Assembly: GCA_048267965.1 (NCBI GenBank)
Contig: JBLWWK010000005.1
Location: forward strand, 83,785-147,784
From: GCA-2705995 sp048267965
Lineage (GTDB): Bacteria > Bacteroidota > Bacteroidia > Flavobacteriales_G > Salibacteraceae
Direction: 5' to 3'
Length of the DNA: 64,000 nt
Positions 1-8,158 of the stretch are shown in pieces. The notes below the pieces were generated by a model. The model was not told the origin of the DNA. It did no database searches and was given only the letters and a program-made list of their open reading frames with translations. How positions within the stretch are numbered: position 1 is the stretch's first letter; every line of letters starts with the position of its first letter. The translations under genes were made by a program, and so were the position numbers.

Positions 1-555
1 ACCAAAATAGAGGGCTGTGATTAAAAATGCACTCTCTACAACTTCGCTTAAATTGCGGGAAAGAGCAAAAAGTAAACCCGAAAATAGTAGCGGAAAGAGT
101 GCGTAGAAATCGGGTAAATTGAACGTTCTCAACAGCTTTCGTCCAATAAAAACAATCCAGAAAAGTGCTGCCATATTAACTAAAATCATGAGCAGCGGAA
201 TGGCCTCAACCTGACCAAAAGAAAGTGCCCAAACTAAGAGCGGATAAACAATGCGTTGCTTTCTGTAATTGGGTGAATCTACGTGAATGCCGTATTCGTC
301 TTGGCGTATACTCCACGGATTTATAGCGTATCGGTAAAAGTATTGTCCATCGTAACCTTGATGATCGAACAAATAAATGGAAGAATCGGGAAGTTGGTCT
401 TTGTTTATGTTTTCGGCTCCGGCTAAAATAAAATAAGAAGGCTCAAAATTATGCAGTGCTAAACGACCAAAAACCATGAAAAAGATAGAAAGTGCCGCTA
501 TCCACAAAATAGAGTTGTTGAGTCGGTGAAGTACCGAAAATCGAAGTTTAATCAT
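1..555 (-). CDS. Multi-pass membrane protein, GT-C glycosyltransferase-like (cut by window edge)
   Basis: An open frame runs from an ATG at 555 to the left edge with no stop, giving 185 residues and a missing C-terminus. It opens with a short basic N-terminus and a hydrophobic helix (residues about 15-35). A polar stretch follows with the motif YDGQYFYRYA near residue 68, then PNYRKQRIVYP and two or more further membrane helices. The YDGQ-aromatic pattern in the first loop after helix 1 resembles bacterial dolichyl-phosphate-mannose/PIG-V-type GT-C enzymes, which transfer sugars from lipid carriers on the outer face of the membrane. Its ATG lies inside the last codons of the upstream gene (8 bp overlap), so the two are probably translated together. 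The GT-C assignment is inferred from motif style and topology; no substrate can be named. Confidence 0.6.
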   Translation of the reverse strand, partial: MIKLRFSVLHRLNNSILWIAALSIFFMVFGRLALHNFEPSYFILAGAENINKDQLPDSSIYLFDHQGYDGQYFYRYAINPWSIRQDEYGIHVDSPNYRKQRIVYPLLVWALSFGQVEAIPLLMILVNMAALFWIVFIGRKLLRTFNLPDFYALFPLLFSGLLFALSRNLSEVVESAFLITALYFG

Positions 556-2056
556 GCGAAACCGAAATTAGAGAGCCCAACGGGCATTGGCCAATCGAAT
601 AATCTAAGCCTAAAGTAGCTAATTCTGTGGTTATTTTATCTTCTGAATCGTTTAAATCACTCACCCAAAACACCTGTTTTATTTGATGTTTAGCCAACCA
701 TTTTATAACCGATTTTCGTGCTTTTTCGTTGCCCCAATAATACCTAAAACCAAAAGATTGGGTGGTGTATTCAACGGTTCCAGAGCGCAATTCTGACCAT
801 ACAACGCCTTGGGTAAAGCAAGCGCGATATTGTTCGGTTTGGTTTTCTGGTTGGGCCATGGGTTCGTACCGAAAAAAGAAAAATAGTGCCACCAGTAGGA
901 ACCCAATTTGCCATTGAGAATGAAACTTTCGATTTCCGATTAATTCACTGATTTTATGGATGATTAACCCTCCAAAAAATAAAGCAGGCGCATAAGGATA
1001 ATAGTAGATAGTTACATCGTGAAACAAGTAAAAAGTTAAATAAACGGTGAAACTCAAAGCCGCTACTTTCCATGTTTTTCGATCGTTTTTGAAAGAAAGT
1101 AAGGTGAAAATAATTAGAAGAAAAACACCAGAAAACGTCCAAATGGGTTCCTTCAAAAAATAAAAAGTAAGGTGTTCTGGTAATGCAGAAAAACCACTAA
1201 AAGCAGTATCAATTTTTGAATAGGTACTGCTGAAGAAATGGCCTAAAAGATGGTTTTGGTAGATGAAGACAGGCAACAGGCTGAGCAGTAAAGTAACTGT
1301 TTGTGCAGCAAACGTTTTAACCGATCGAAAAGTAAAAGAACCTTCAAAGAGAAAACTAAGCAACCAAAACATTCCGATAAATGGCGCGTTGGCGGGTCTA
1401 AAGAGCAATGCCAGAAAGGCAAAAGATGTTGCCAACCATCGTTGGTTTTTAAAGCAAACTCCTGCAGCTACCAATAAACCAAAAGTTGGAGCGATGCTGT
1501 TAATACGCGTCAGCTCGATTTGGGTAGCCGGCCAAAAAGCAAAGACAAGCAAAGCCATCAAAATCAAGAATTGCTCGTGAATTTTTCGAAAAAGAACCCA
1601 TCCTAAAAAAGCGAAAACAAAGAAACTCGGCAAGAGCGCAATAAGCGGAAAAAACAATTGGCGATACGCTTTTGGAAAGAGGCTGAGGTACCAAGAAGTA
1701 AATGGCGGATATTGATTGATTACTTTTTCTGTTTCTGCATGCCAATGGTGAGCATGGGGGGCAATAAGCCATGCGTAATCGTTGTATTGAAAGCCTTCAG
1801 ATTCTAGGTGCCGAACCAGGTCAACTCTAAAATCGGCAGTAGGTTTTAGCGTGTTATTACTGAATGTTTTAGCCAATTGCAGATAGCCAAATTCATCGCA
1901 GCCTTCGGGTAATTCGGTATGGAAATCATCGAAGCGCCATTGGTGATAAAAGGCCACAGAAAGCAGGGCCAAAAGCCAAAAAGTATTTCTTGTTACATGC
2001 TGCAAAACCAGGTATTCAGAAGACCAAGATACCAATGAAAAATTACAGCATACCAA
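548..2056 (-). CDS. Multi-pass membrane protein, probable GT-C family glycosyltransferase
   Basis: A 502-residue protein with about ten hydrophobic segments. After the first helix there is an acidic periplasmic loop (CDEFGYLQLAK near residue 55), as in GT-C glycosyltransferases where an Asp/Glu pair after TM1 is catalytic. A small soluble C-terminal domain ends the protein. The ATG at 2056 lies 64 bp inside the upstream CPBP gene; a TTG at 2005 would overlap by only 13 bp, so the true start is uncertain. Together with the overlapping downstream gene it forms a pair of membrane proteins of the same general type, possibly acting on one lipid-linked sugar or protein substrate. Family placement is by topology and loop-1 acidity only. 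Confidence 0.55.
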   Translation of the reverse strand: MVCCNFSLVSWSSEYLVLQHVTRNTFWLLALLSVAFYHQWRFDDFHTELPEGCDEFGYLQLAKTFSNNTLKPTADFRVDLVRHLESEGFQYNDYAWLIAPHAHHWHAETEKVINQYPPFTSWYLSLFPKAYRQLFFPLIALLPSFFVFAFLGWVLFRKIHEQFLILMALLVFAFWPATQIELTRINSIAPTFGLLVAAGVCFKNQRWLATSFAFLALLFRPANAPFIGMFWLLSFLFEGSFTFRSVKTFAAQTVTLLLSLLPVFIYQNHLLGHFFSSTYSKIDTAFSGFSALPEHLTFYFLKEPIWTFSGVFLLIIFTLLSFKNDRKTWKVAALSFTVYLTFYLFHDVTIYYYPYAPALFFGGLIIHKISELIGNRKFHSQWQIGFLLVALFFFFRYEPMAQPENQTEQYRACFTQGVVWSELRSGTVEYTTQSFGFRYYWGNEKARKSVIKWLAKHQIKQVFWVSDLNDSEDKITTELATLGLDYSIGQCPLGSLISVSHD

Positions 2057-2715
2057 ATAGAATTAGAACGATAGGTTAATAACCCTAAATAAATACCCCC
2101 AACGGCAGCTCCCCAAGTTTCTCCTTCTGGTTTTCCGATGTGCATCAAGGTGGTGAGCAACGTTTGTAGCATTATGGCCATAAATGCTCCGTATTGCTTT
2201 TTCATACCAAAACCAATATAGCCTCTAAAAAAGAATTCCCAACCCAAATAATGGGGCAAATAGGTGATAGCCCAATATACAAAATACAAGGCGCTAGAAG
2301 TGGCTAGTTGTAGTGGGAACTCGTTAGCGTAAAACAAGCGGTGTTGCTCGTTTAATGAAGAGTTGTACACCAAGAAGGGCATTACCACAAAAGCGATCGC
2401 TGTAGCGGTTAAGCCGAATTTCCAATCGCCTATGCCTAAGCCAAAAGTAGAAAGCGAATCTTTTAATCCTTTTTTAATTAAAACGATAGGAATGATGAAA
2501 AAAAGCACCAAAGAACTTAGATGGTGCCAAGCCCATTTTGCCCACTTCAACAATTCTACGTCTGTGTAATGCTCGCCAAAATGCTTTACAAAGAAAGACT
2601 GGTCTCCTTCATAGATTTTGATGGTCATAAGCAAAACGATAGAGATCCATATTATGGCTTCTTTTCTGTGGGTACGAATAGGGTCGAAAAACGAGCTAGC
2701 AAAAACGGCTTTCAT
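1993..2715 (-). CDS. CPBP-family intramembrane glutamic protease
   Basis: An integral membrane protein of 240 residues with about seven helices. Three CPBP (CAAX protease/bacteriocin-processing, Abi) motifs are recognisable: GWEFFFRGY (motif 1), a histidine in LMHIGKPEGE (motif 2) and IFHWYLG (motif 3). Motif 1 normally reads EExxxR; here the first Glu is replaced by Trp while the second Glu and the Arg remain. The ATG at 2715 is preferred over one 63 bp upstream because it sits 10 bp after the kinase stop codon, whereas the longer version would run into the kinase gene. These proteases cleave membrane substrates or mature prenylated or secreted peptides; the target here is unknown. Confidence 0.8.
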   Translation of the reverse strand: MKAVFASSFFDPIRTHRKEAIIWISIVLLMTIKIYEGDQSFFVKHFGEHYTDVELLKWAKWAWHHLSSLVLFFIIPIVLIKKGLKDSLSTFGLGIGDWKFGLTATAIAFVVMPFLVYNSSLNEQHRLFYANEFPLQLATSSALYFVYWAITYLPHYLGWEFFFRGYIGFGMKKQYGAFMAIMLQTLLTTLMHIGKPEGETWGAAVGGIYLGLLTYRSNSIWYAVIFHWYLGLLNTWFCSM

Positions 2716-2725
2716 GCCGCAAATA

Positions 2726-4729
2726 TCAACCTTCTTTAGGAAGATTAATATAGAAAGTAGTGCCTTTTCCGAGCTCACTGGTTACCGAAATAGAACCGTT
2801 GTTCTTCTCAATAAACTCACGGGTTAAAATTAAACCGAGCCCGGTTCCTACCTCACCAGCTGTACCCGTTGTGCTCCTGTTTTTACTGATTTCGAATAAG
2901 GTAGAGATTTTGTCTTCTTCGATGCCCACACCAGAATCTTTTATAATAATCGTGGTTTGTGAAGGAGTAACATTGCTCGAAATAAGAATTTCTCCATTTT
3001 CTTCGGTGAATTTTATCGCATTAGAAATCAGGTTTCTAAATACTGTTTTCATCGTTCGGAGGTCAACATAGGCCTTGTGCTCTTTTTTTACATCGAGCTG
3101 AATTGTAATGTTCTTTTTGTTGGCCGCTTCTTGCAGAATTTCTATCGGGTTTACCAACAAACTATCTGCGCTGTGTAGGGCGGGTTCTAACTGAATTTGG
3201 CCTTGTTGAGATCGAGACCAAGTGAGCAAATCTTCTAATAGCGCATGTGCCACGTACAACGATCGAGAAACCACATTTAAATCGGCTTTTATCTCGTCTT
3301 TTTCAGTTTCATCGATGTCTTCGATAATAAAATCGAGGGCATTTTTTGTGCTGTTTACTGGGCCTCTTAAATCGTGAGAAATGATGCTAAAAAATTTGTC
3401 TTTTACTTCGTTTGCAGATTGTAATTCAACCGTTCTTTGCTCTACTTTTTGTTCAAGAGTAGCATTGGCAGCGGCTAATTTTTCTTTTAATCGGGCATTC
3501 ATTAAGAAGGTTTGATTAAAATTAACTGCCAATATGTAAGATTGAATAAGCATAAAAATAAAGAAGCCCAATCCTGCTAGCTGCAATCCTGAAATAATGT
3601 TGACGCTTACTAGAATATCGTGAACAATAAAACTACTGAGAGCAATAATTCCGAAAGTAAATAACCAAGACCCGCTTCGTTTCTTCCTAATAGCTTTTAT
3701 TAAAACTACAATGAAATAGAGAATGGCTCCTACCGTAAAAATCTGATACGGATTTACTAGGTACGAAAAGTAAAGTGGCGACAAGATTAAAGTGGCCAAA
3801 GAAAATAAGCCCGAAACAGCTACAATAGCCATCAATATTTTTCGGTTCATTTCTCTTGGGAAAATGGCGTTTAAAAACAGGCCTAGAACACCTACTGCCA
3901 TAAAAAAGGTGAGAATTTCTAATCGAATAATCATGTGCCACTCAATAAAACTGAGATAGCCAATAATGTATTCGCCTGTACTTGCAACACGCACTCCCGT
4001 TAGAATTGAGCCAATAGCATAGTACAAATTGGCTCTGTCACTTCTGCGAATCAAGAAAATTCCAAAGTGGTATAATCCGATAATAAAGAAACCACCAATT
4101 AAAAAATAAGAGAAGAAAAGTTCGCGTTCGTGGTTCTTTCTCAATACCTCTTCAGGGCCAATTGAAAGAGGTTTCCAAAAGCCACCTTTAGCATAGTCAA
4201 AGTTGGCCGTTTGCACAATTATATCTACCACGTGGGTATCTACATATACATCGAAAACTTGAGGTTTAAATCCTGGAATGGTTTGGGCATCGGTTGTGCC
4301 GGGTTTGCCAGAATGCGCCACTTCTTTCTCGTTCACAAAAATGGCAGAAGAAGTACCCGCTGTTAACGATTTAAAGGTGAATCTGCGGGTTTCTTTGGGT
4401 AAAATAACTTGTATGCGATACGTTGCATAGCCTAAACCCGGAAGTGGCTTTTCAGATGAAAAAATCTCTTTTCCGTTCCAAGTGCCAGGCACTTTTAGGT
4501 AGGCCGCTGTAGGAACCGCTTTTCGGTTTTTTGGATGAAAATCTGAGTACGTTAAAAGTTGATTCCAATAAAACTCCCAATCTCCTTTTAGGTTGATTTT
4601 ACCATCGGTTTCAAAATCCCAGTCAGTTAGGTCTATTTTCCCATTTTTCACAATGGGAATATCTTCTTGACTTATTGCGTTAAAAGTTAGGCCAGTAAAG
4701 ACAATGAGTAAAAAAAGTAGTTTTTTCAA
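2726..4729 (-). CDS. Sensor histidine kinase with 7TMR-DISM sensor
   Basis: A 667-residue hybrid of an extracellular carbohydrate-binding-like 7TMR-DISM domain, a seven-helix membrane module and a kinase. A signal peptide (1-20) is followed by the jelly-roll sensor (about 25-190, with GDWEFYW and VPGTWNG), seven helices (about 205-395) and a coiled coil (about 400-435). Then come a HisKA box (SHDLRGP, phospho-His near 452) and a HATPase domain with N box NLISNAIKFT, G1 DSGVGIEED and G2 GTGLGL. The start codon is TTG at 4729, giving a normal KK-LL signal peptide. No response regulator is adjacent, so the partner must be elsewhere. The ligand is unknown; soluble sugars are typical for this sensor class. 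Confidence 0.88.
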   Translation of the reverse strand: MKKLLFLLIVFTGLTFNAISQEDIPIVKNGKIDLTDWDFETDGKINLKGDWEFYWNQLLTYSDFHPKNRKAVPTAAYLKVPGTWNGKEIFSSEKPLPGLGYATYRIQVILPKETRRFTFKSLTAGTSSAIFVNEKEVAHSGKPGTTDAQTIPGFKPQVFDVYVDTHVVDIIVQTANFDYAKGGFWKPLSIGPEEVLRKNHERELFFSYFLIGGFFIIGLYHFGIFLIRRSDRANLYYAIGSILTGVRVASTGEYIIGYLSFIEWHMIIRLEILTFFMAVGVLGLFLNAIFPREMNRKILMAIVAVSGLFSLATLILSPLYFSYLVNPYQIFTVGAILYFIVVLIKAIRKKRSGSWLFTFGIIALSSFIVHDILVSVNIISGLQLAGLGFFIFMLIQSYILAVNFNQTFLMNARLKEKLAAANATLEQKVEQRTVELQSANEVKDKFFSIISHDLRGPVNSTKNALDFIIEDIDETEKDEIKADLNVVSRSLYVAHALLEDLLTWSRSQQGQIQLEPALHSADSLLVNPIEILQEAANKKNITIQLDVKKEHKAYVDLRTMKTVFRNLISNAIKFTEENGEILISSNVTPSQTTIIIKDSGVGIEEDKISTLFEISKNRSTTGTAGEVGTGLGLILTREFIEKNNGSISVTSELGKGTTFYINLPKEG

Positions 4730-4756
4730 GTTGGTTTGTTCTTACTCACAAAATAT

Positions 4757-4786
4757 AAAAAAAAGCGGAGTCAACTCCGCTTTTTT
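4757..4786 (-). terminator. Rho-independent terminator of hutU
   Basis: A perfect 7-bp stem, GCGGAGT/ACTCCGC, with a 2-base gap lies between an A-tract (4757-4764) and a T-tract (4781-4786), so it can work in either direction. It lies 22 bp beyond the urocanase stop and upstream of the kinase start, which separates the two transcripts. Confidence 0.8.
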
Positions 4787-4808
4787 AGTCTATAAAGAGC
4801 TGAGATGT

Positions 4809-6809
4809 TTACTGAATAACACGGTTAATTAGCTCGTCATCTGCAATTTCTGAAAGGGTTACTTTTAAATTGGGAGTTCTAGCCATTTCGCGCTCAATTG
4901 CAAATTTGGCTTCTTTATTTCGCGCCCAACTTCTTCTGGCAATTCCGTTGTTAACATCCCAGAAAAGCATGTCTTTTAAGTTTTTATCGGCTTTCTCAGA
5001 TCCGTCTAATAACATTCCGAAACCACCGTTAATTACTTCTCCCCAGCCAACGCCACCACCATTGTGTAACGAAATCCAAGTAGCGCCTCTAAAAGAATCG
5101 CCTACAAAGTTTTGCACCGCCATATCGGCTGTAAACTGAGATCCATCGTAGATATTGCTGGTTTCACGGTAAGGAGAATCGGTTCCTGAAACATCGTGGT
5201 GATCTCTCCCTAAAACTACCGGGCCAATTTTTCCTTCTTTAATGGCATTGTTAAAAGCTTCGGCAATCTTTGCTCGTCCTTCGGCATCTGCATATAGTAT
5301 ACGAGCTTGTGATCCTACCACCAACTTATTTTGGCGTGCACCTTCAATCCAGCGAATGTTATCTTCCATTTGTTGCTGAATTTCGGTAGGAGCCGTAGCC
5401 TTTATTTCGCGCATTACTTCAAGGGCAAGCTGATCGGTGAAATCTAAATCTTCTGCTTTTCCAGAAGCGCACACCCAACGGAATGGACCAAAACCATAAT
5501 CGAAACACATGGGTCCTAAAATATCTTGCACATAAGACGGATATTTAAAATGCTCGCCATCGGCTTGCATAATATCGGCTTTTGCTCTCGAAGCTTCCAG
5601 TAAAAATGCATTTCCGTAATCGAAGAAATACATGCCGTTTTGGGTCAATTTATTGACCGCAGCAACATGTCGTTTTAGCGTTTCTTGAACCTTTTGTTTG
5701 AATTCTTCGGGGTTTTCAGCCATCATTTCGTTCGATTGCTCAAGCGAAAGTCCAACCGGATAATAACCACCTGCCCAAGGGTTGTGTAGAGACGTTTGAT
5801 CAGAACCTAAATCTACTTTAATACCTCTTTCTACAAGGCGTTCCCACAAATCTACAATGTTACCAATGTAAGCTATCGAACTGGCTTTTTTACTTGTTTG
5901 AAACTCAAGCGCCATATCGATGGCCGCATCTGCAGAATCGGTAATTTCATCTACCCAACCTTGCTCGTGGCGTTTGTGAGCCGCTTTAGGATTAATTTCA
6001 GCAGAAATACTCACTAAACCAGCGATGTTAGCCGCTTTGGGCTGCGCACCACTCATGCCACCTAAACCAGCTGTAATAAATAATTGCAACTTGTTGGGAT
6101 CTGCATCTTTGCGCATGCGGGCCGCGTTCATAACCGTAATGGTAGTTCCATGTACAATTCCTTGTGGGCCAATGTACATGTAAGAACCAGCCGTCATCTG
6201 CCCATATTGCGTAACGCCCAAAGCATTAAACTTTTCCCAATCGTCTGGCTGGCTGTAATTCGGAATCATCATTCCGTTTGTTACCACTACTCTTGGCGCA
6301 TCGATTCTACTCGGAAACAAACCCATTGGATGGCCGCTGTACATCACCAATGTTTGCTCGTCTGTCATCTCAGAAAGGTATTTCATGGTTAGGCGATATT
6401 GCGCCCAATTTTGAAATACCGCACCATTTCCGCCATAAGTAATTAACTCGTGCGGATGTTGAGCCACTGCTGGGTCTAAGTTGTTTTGAATCATCAGCAT
6501 AATGGCCGCAGCTTGCTTCGATTTTGCAGGATATTCTTCAATAGAACGCGCATACATTTCGTAATCGGGTCGAAAACGAAACATGTAAATTCTACCGTAT
6601 AGTTTTAGCTCTTCAGCAAATTCTGGGGCTAACTCTTCGTGCTGCTCAGCAGGGAAATAGCGCAACGCGTTTTTAAGCGCTAGTTGCTTCTCTTTTGTAG
6701 AGAGAATGTCTTTTCTTTTTGGCGCATGATTAGCAGTAAGGTCATACTCTTTTTTTGCCGGAAGTTCACTCGGAATTCCTTCTTGAATTTGCTCTTGAAA
6801 ACTCAACAT
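4809..6809 (-). CDS. hutU: Urocanate hydratase (urocanase)
   Basis: Converts urocanate to 4-imidazolone-5-propionate, the second step of histidine degradation, using a tightly bound NAD+. The protein shows urocanase hallmarks: ITYGGNGAVFQNW, GLGGMSGAQPKAA (NAD loop), YIGNIVDLWERL, LGSDQTSLHNPWAGGYYPVG and CFDYGFGPFRWVC, which contains the active-site region. At 666 residues it matches the longer bacterial form. The ATG at 6809 is chosen because it follows the upstream gene's stop by 10 bp; a start 69 bp further up would overlap that gene. No hutH, hutI or hutG lies nearby, so the pathway genes are scattered. Confidence 0.95.
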   Translation of the reverse strand: MLSFQEQIQEGIPSELPAKKEYDLTANHAPKRKDILSTKEKQLALKNALRYFPAEQHEELAPEFAEELKLYGRIYMFRFRPDYEMYARSIEEYPAKSKQAAAIMLMIQNNLDPAVAQHPHELITYGGNGAVFQNWAQYRLTMKYLSEMTDEQTLVMYSGHPMGLFPSRIDAPRVVVTNGMMIPNYSQPDDWEKFNALGVTQYGQMTAGSYMYIGPQGIVHGTTITVMNAARMRKDADPNKLQLFITAGLGGMSGAQPKAANIAGLVSISAEINPKAAHKRHEQGWVDEITDSADAAIDMALEFQTSKKASSIAYIGNIVDLWERLVERGIKVDLGSDQTSLHNPWAGGYYPVGLSLEQSNEMMAENPEEFKQKVQETLKRHVAAVNKLTQNGMYFFDYGNAFLLEASRAKADIMQADGEHFKYPSYVQDILGPMCFDYGFGPFRWVCASGKAEDLDFTDQLALEVMREIKATAPTEIQQQMEDNIRWIEGARQNKLVVGSQARILYADAEGRAKIAEAFNNAIKEGKIGPVVLGRDHHDVSGTDSPYRETSNIYDGSQFTADMAVQNFVGDSFRGATWISLHNGGGVGWGEVINGGFGMLLDGSEKADKNLKDMLFWDVNNGIARRSWARNKEAKFAIEREMARTPNLKVTLSEIADDELINRVIQ

Positions 6810-6819
6810 AGCATTCAAA

Positions 6820-6990
6820 TTATTTGCGTTTGGTTTGTTTTTTCTTTTTAAACCCAAAAGGGCAATGTTTGCAACCACTTTGGCAACAATAACCGCGTTT
6901 TAGGTGGTATTTTTCTGTAAATACAATGTAGCCCTCTTCAGAGTAATAAAAATCTTCGGGCTCTAATTTTGGTCGTTCAAATAAACTCAT
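6820..6990 (-). CDS. Small Cys-rich DUF5522-type protein
   Basis: A 56-residue protein with an acidic, aromatic front half (DFYYSEEGYIVFTEKYH) and a conserved Cys cluster RGYCCQSGCKHCPFGF, followed by a lysine-rich tail. This matches the small DUF5522 proteins common in Bacteroidota. The CCxxGCxHCP spacing suggests metal binding or a structural disulfide set, which is an inference. The second ATG (6990) is taken as the start because the family begins near this point; a start at 7023 would add an unconserved 11 residues. It sits 10 bp upstream of hutU and probably shares its transcript. Function unknown. Confidence 0.75.
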   Translation of the reverse strand: MSLFERPKLEPEDFYYSEEGYIVFTEKYHLKRGYCCQSGCKHCPFGFKKKKQTKRK

Positions 6991-7045
6991 TTCAGAAATT
7001 ACCGTAAGTCGCAAAAGTCGCAATTTTCGGCTACTTTACCGAAAC

Positions 7046-7087
7046 GTTAAACTAACTGCTTTTACACAAAAAAGTTTAGCTTTTTTT
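7046..7087 (+). terminator. Terminator-like hairpin in the hutU/deaminase divergent gap
   Basis: GTTAAACT (7046-7053) can pair with AGTTTAGC (7073-7080) through 8 bp including one G-U, with a 19-base loop, followed by seven T residues. On the plus strand it looks like a weak terminator, yet no plus-strand gene lies upstream. It could be an attenuator of the downstream deaminase gene or end a short antisense transcript. A direct repeat GTCGCAA occurs just before it (about 7006-7022). Confidence 0.3.
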
Positions 7088-7088
7088 C

Positions 7089-7098
7089 GGTAGGAACC
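7089..7098 (+). repeat. GGTAGGAACC word, intergenic copy
   Basis: An exact copy of the over-represented 10-mer described for the whole window. It lies outside any coding frame, 43 bp before the deaminase ATG and directly after a T-tract, so amino-acid use cannot explain it. Confidence 0.8.
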
Positions 7099-7140
7099 CG
7101 ATTTCAACTCTATCCCAAACCTAACTTTTAATTTTGAACC

Positions 7141-8076
7141 ATGAATTGGGTAGAGAAGTCAGTAAAAATAGACCAGATACACGAAACACTTTTTGAAGAA
7201 AAGCAGGTGAAAGTTCATCTTTTGCGTGAAGATTTGCTGCACAAAGAAATCTCTGGAAATAAGTGGAGGAAGTTGAAATACAATGTGTTAAAAGCGCAAC
7301 AGAAAAAATGCGATGCTTTATTGACTTTTGGTGGGGCGTTTAGTAATCACATTGCGGCTACGGCAGCAGCCGGAAAAGAGATGGGAATTAAAACCATTGG
7401 CATTATCCGCGGACAAGAAGCTGATTTATCTAATTCTACTTTGCATTTTGCCGCTCAATGCGGAATGGAAATAGTGCGGGTAACCAGAGAAGAATACAAT
7501 CGAAAAGCAGAAACGGCCTATCAACATGCTTTACGAGCGCAGTTTGGCAATATTTGGATAGTACCAGAAGGTGGTGCTAACTACGAGGGTATTAATGGCT
7601 GTACAGAAATACTCACTCCCGAACACGCTAACTATTCGGTAATTGCTACAGCTTGCGGAACCGGAAGTACCATGGCAGGCATTTCTTTGAGTTTGAAAGA
7701 GCACCAACGCGCCATTGGTTTTTCGGCTTTAAAAGCAAAAGGCTACATGCAAAACGAAGTTAAGAAGCACTTGAATTGGTTTTTGATGGACGAAGAGTTA
7801 GCAGACGAATACTTAGAAAGCATCTCTTTTCAAGAATCGTATCATTTTGGTGGTTTTGGTAAAATAAACGATGAATTAGTAGCGTTTATCCAGCATTTTT
7901 GGAAAAAACACAGCATTGAACTCGATGGGCTTTACACTGGAAAAATGCTTTTTGGGATTTACGATTTAATCAAAAACGATTTTTTTCATCCTGGAGAGAA
8001 TATTCTGGTGGTTCATACCGGAGGTTTACAAGGCAATGCAGGGCTAGAGAAAAGGTATGGCGTTAAGTTTCATTAA
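7141..8076 (+). CDS. PLP-dependent ACC deaminase / D-cysteine desulfhydrase family protein
   Basis: A 311-residue fold-type II PLP enzyme. The Schiff-base lysine is in SGNKWRKL near residue 40, the next conserved loop is TFGGAFSNHI near 61-70, and the phosphate-binding loop is CGTGSTMAGI near 178. These are the marks of the 1-aminocyclopropane-1-carboxylate deaminase/D-cysteine desulfhydrase family; sequence alone does not separate the two activities, and many Bacteroidota members annotated as ACC deaminase act on D-cysteine. It is divergent from hutU. A TAATTTTG element (7129-7136) lies immediately before the ATG, which could give a nearly leaderless message, though no TTG is seen at the -33 position. 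Confidence 0.85.
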   Translation: MNWVEKSVKIDQIHETLFEEKQVKVHLLREDLLHKEISGNKWRKLKYNVLKAQQKKCDALLTFGGAFSNHIAATAAAGKEMGIKTIGIIRGQEADLSNSTLHFAAQCGMEIVRVTREEYNRKAETAYQHALRAQFGNIWIVPEGGANYEGINGCTEILTPEHANYSVIATACGTGSTMAGISLSLKEHQRAIGFSALKAKGYMQNEVKKHLNWFLMDEELADEYLESISFQESYHFGGFGKINDELVAFIQHFWKKHSIELDGLYTGKMLFGIYDLIKNDFFHPGENILVVHTGGLQGNAGLEKRYGVKFH

Positions 8077-8131
8077 CAAAAGAGTGTTTACTTCCCGTTT
8101 AAAGCACGTGTGTAACAAGCGGTATTCGAAT

Positions 8132-8139
8132 TATTTTTG
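8132..8139 (+). promoter_or_regulatory. Putative -7 promoter element (TATTTTTG)
   Basis: TATTTTTG matches the Bacteroidota -7 consensus TAnnTTTG and lies 20 bp before the glucosaminidase ATG. No TTG is present at the expected -33 distance, so support is partial. Confidence 0.4.
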
Positions 8140-8158
8140 ACGTTTAAATTGAAAAGTT

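Noticed and set aside
1263..1580. 105-residue open frame on the plus strand opposite the GT-C gene
   Set aside because: It is the antisense of a conserved-looking membrane protein, has no recognisable domain and an unusual Lys/Arg-rich composition; treated as a shadow.
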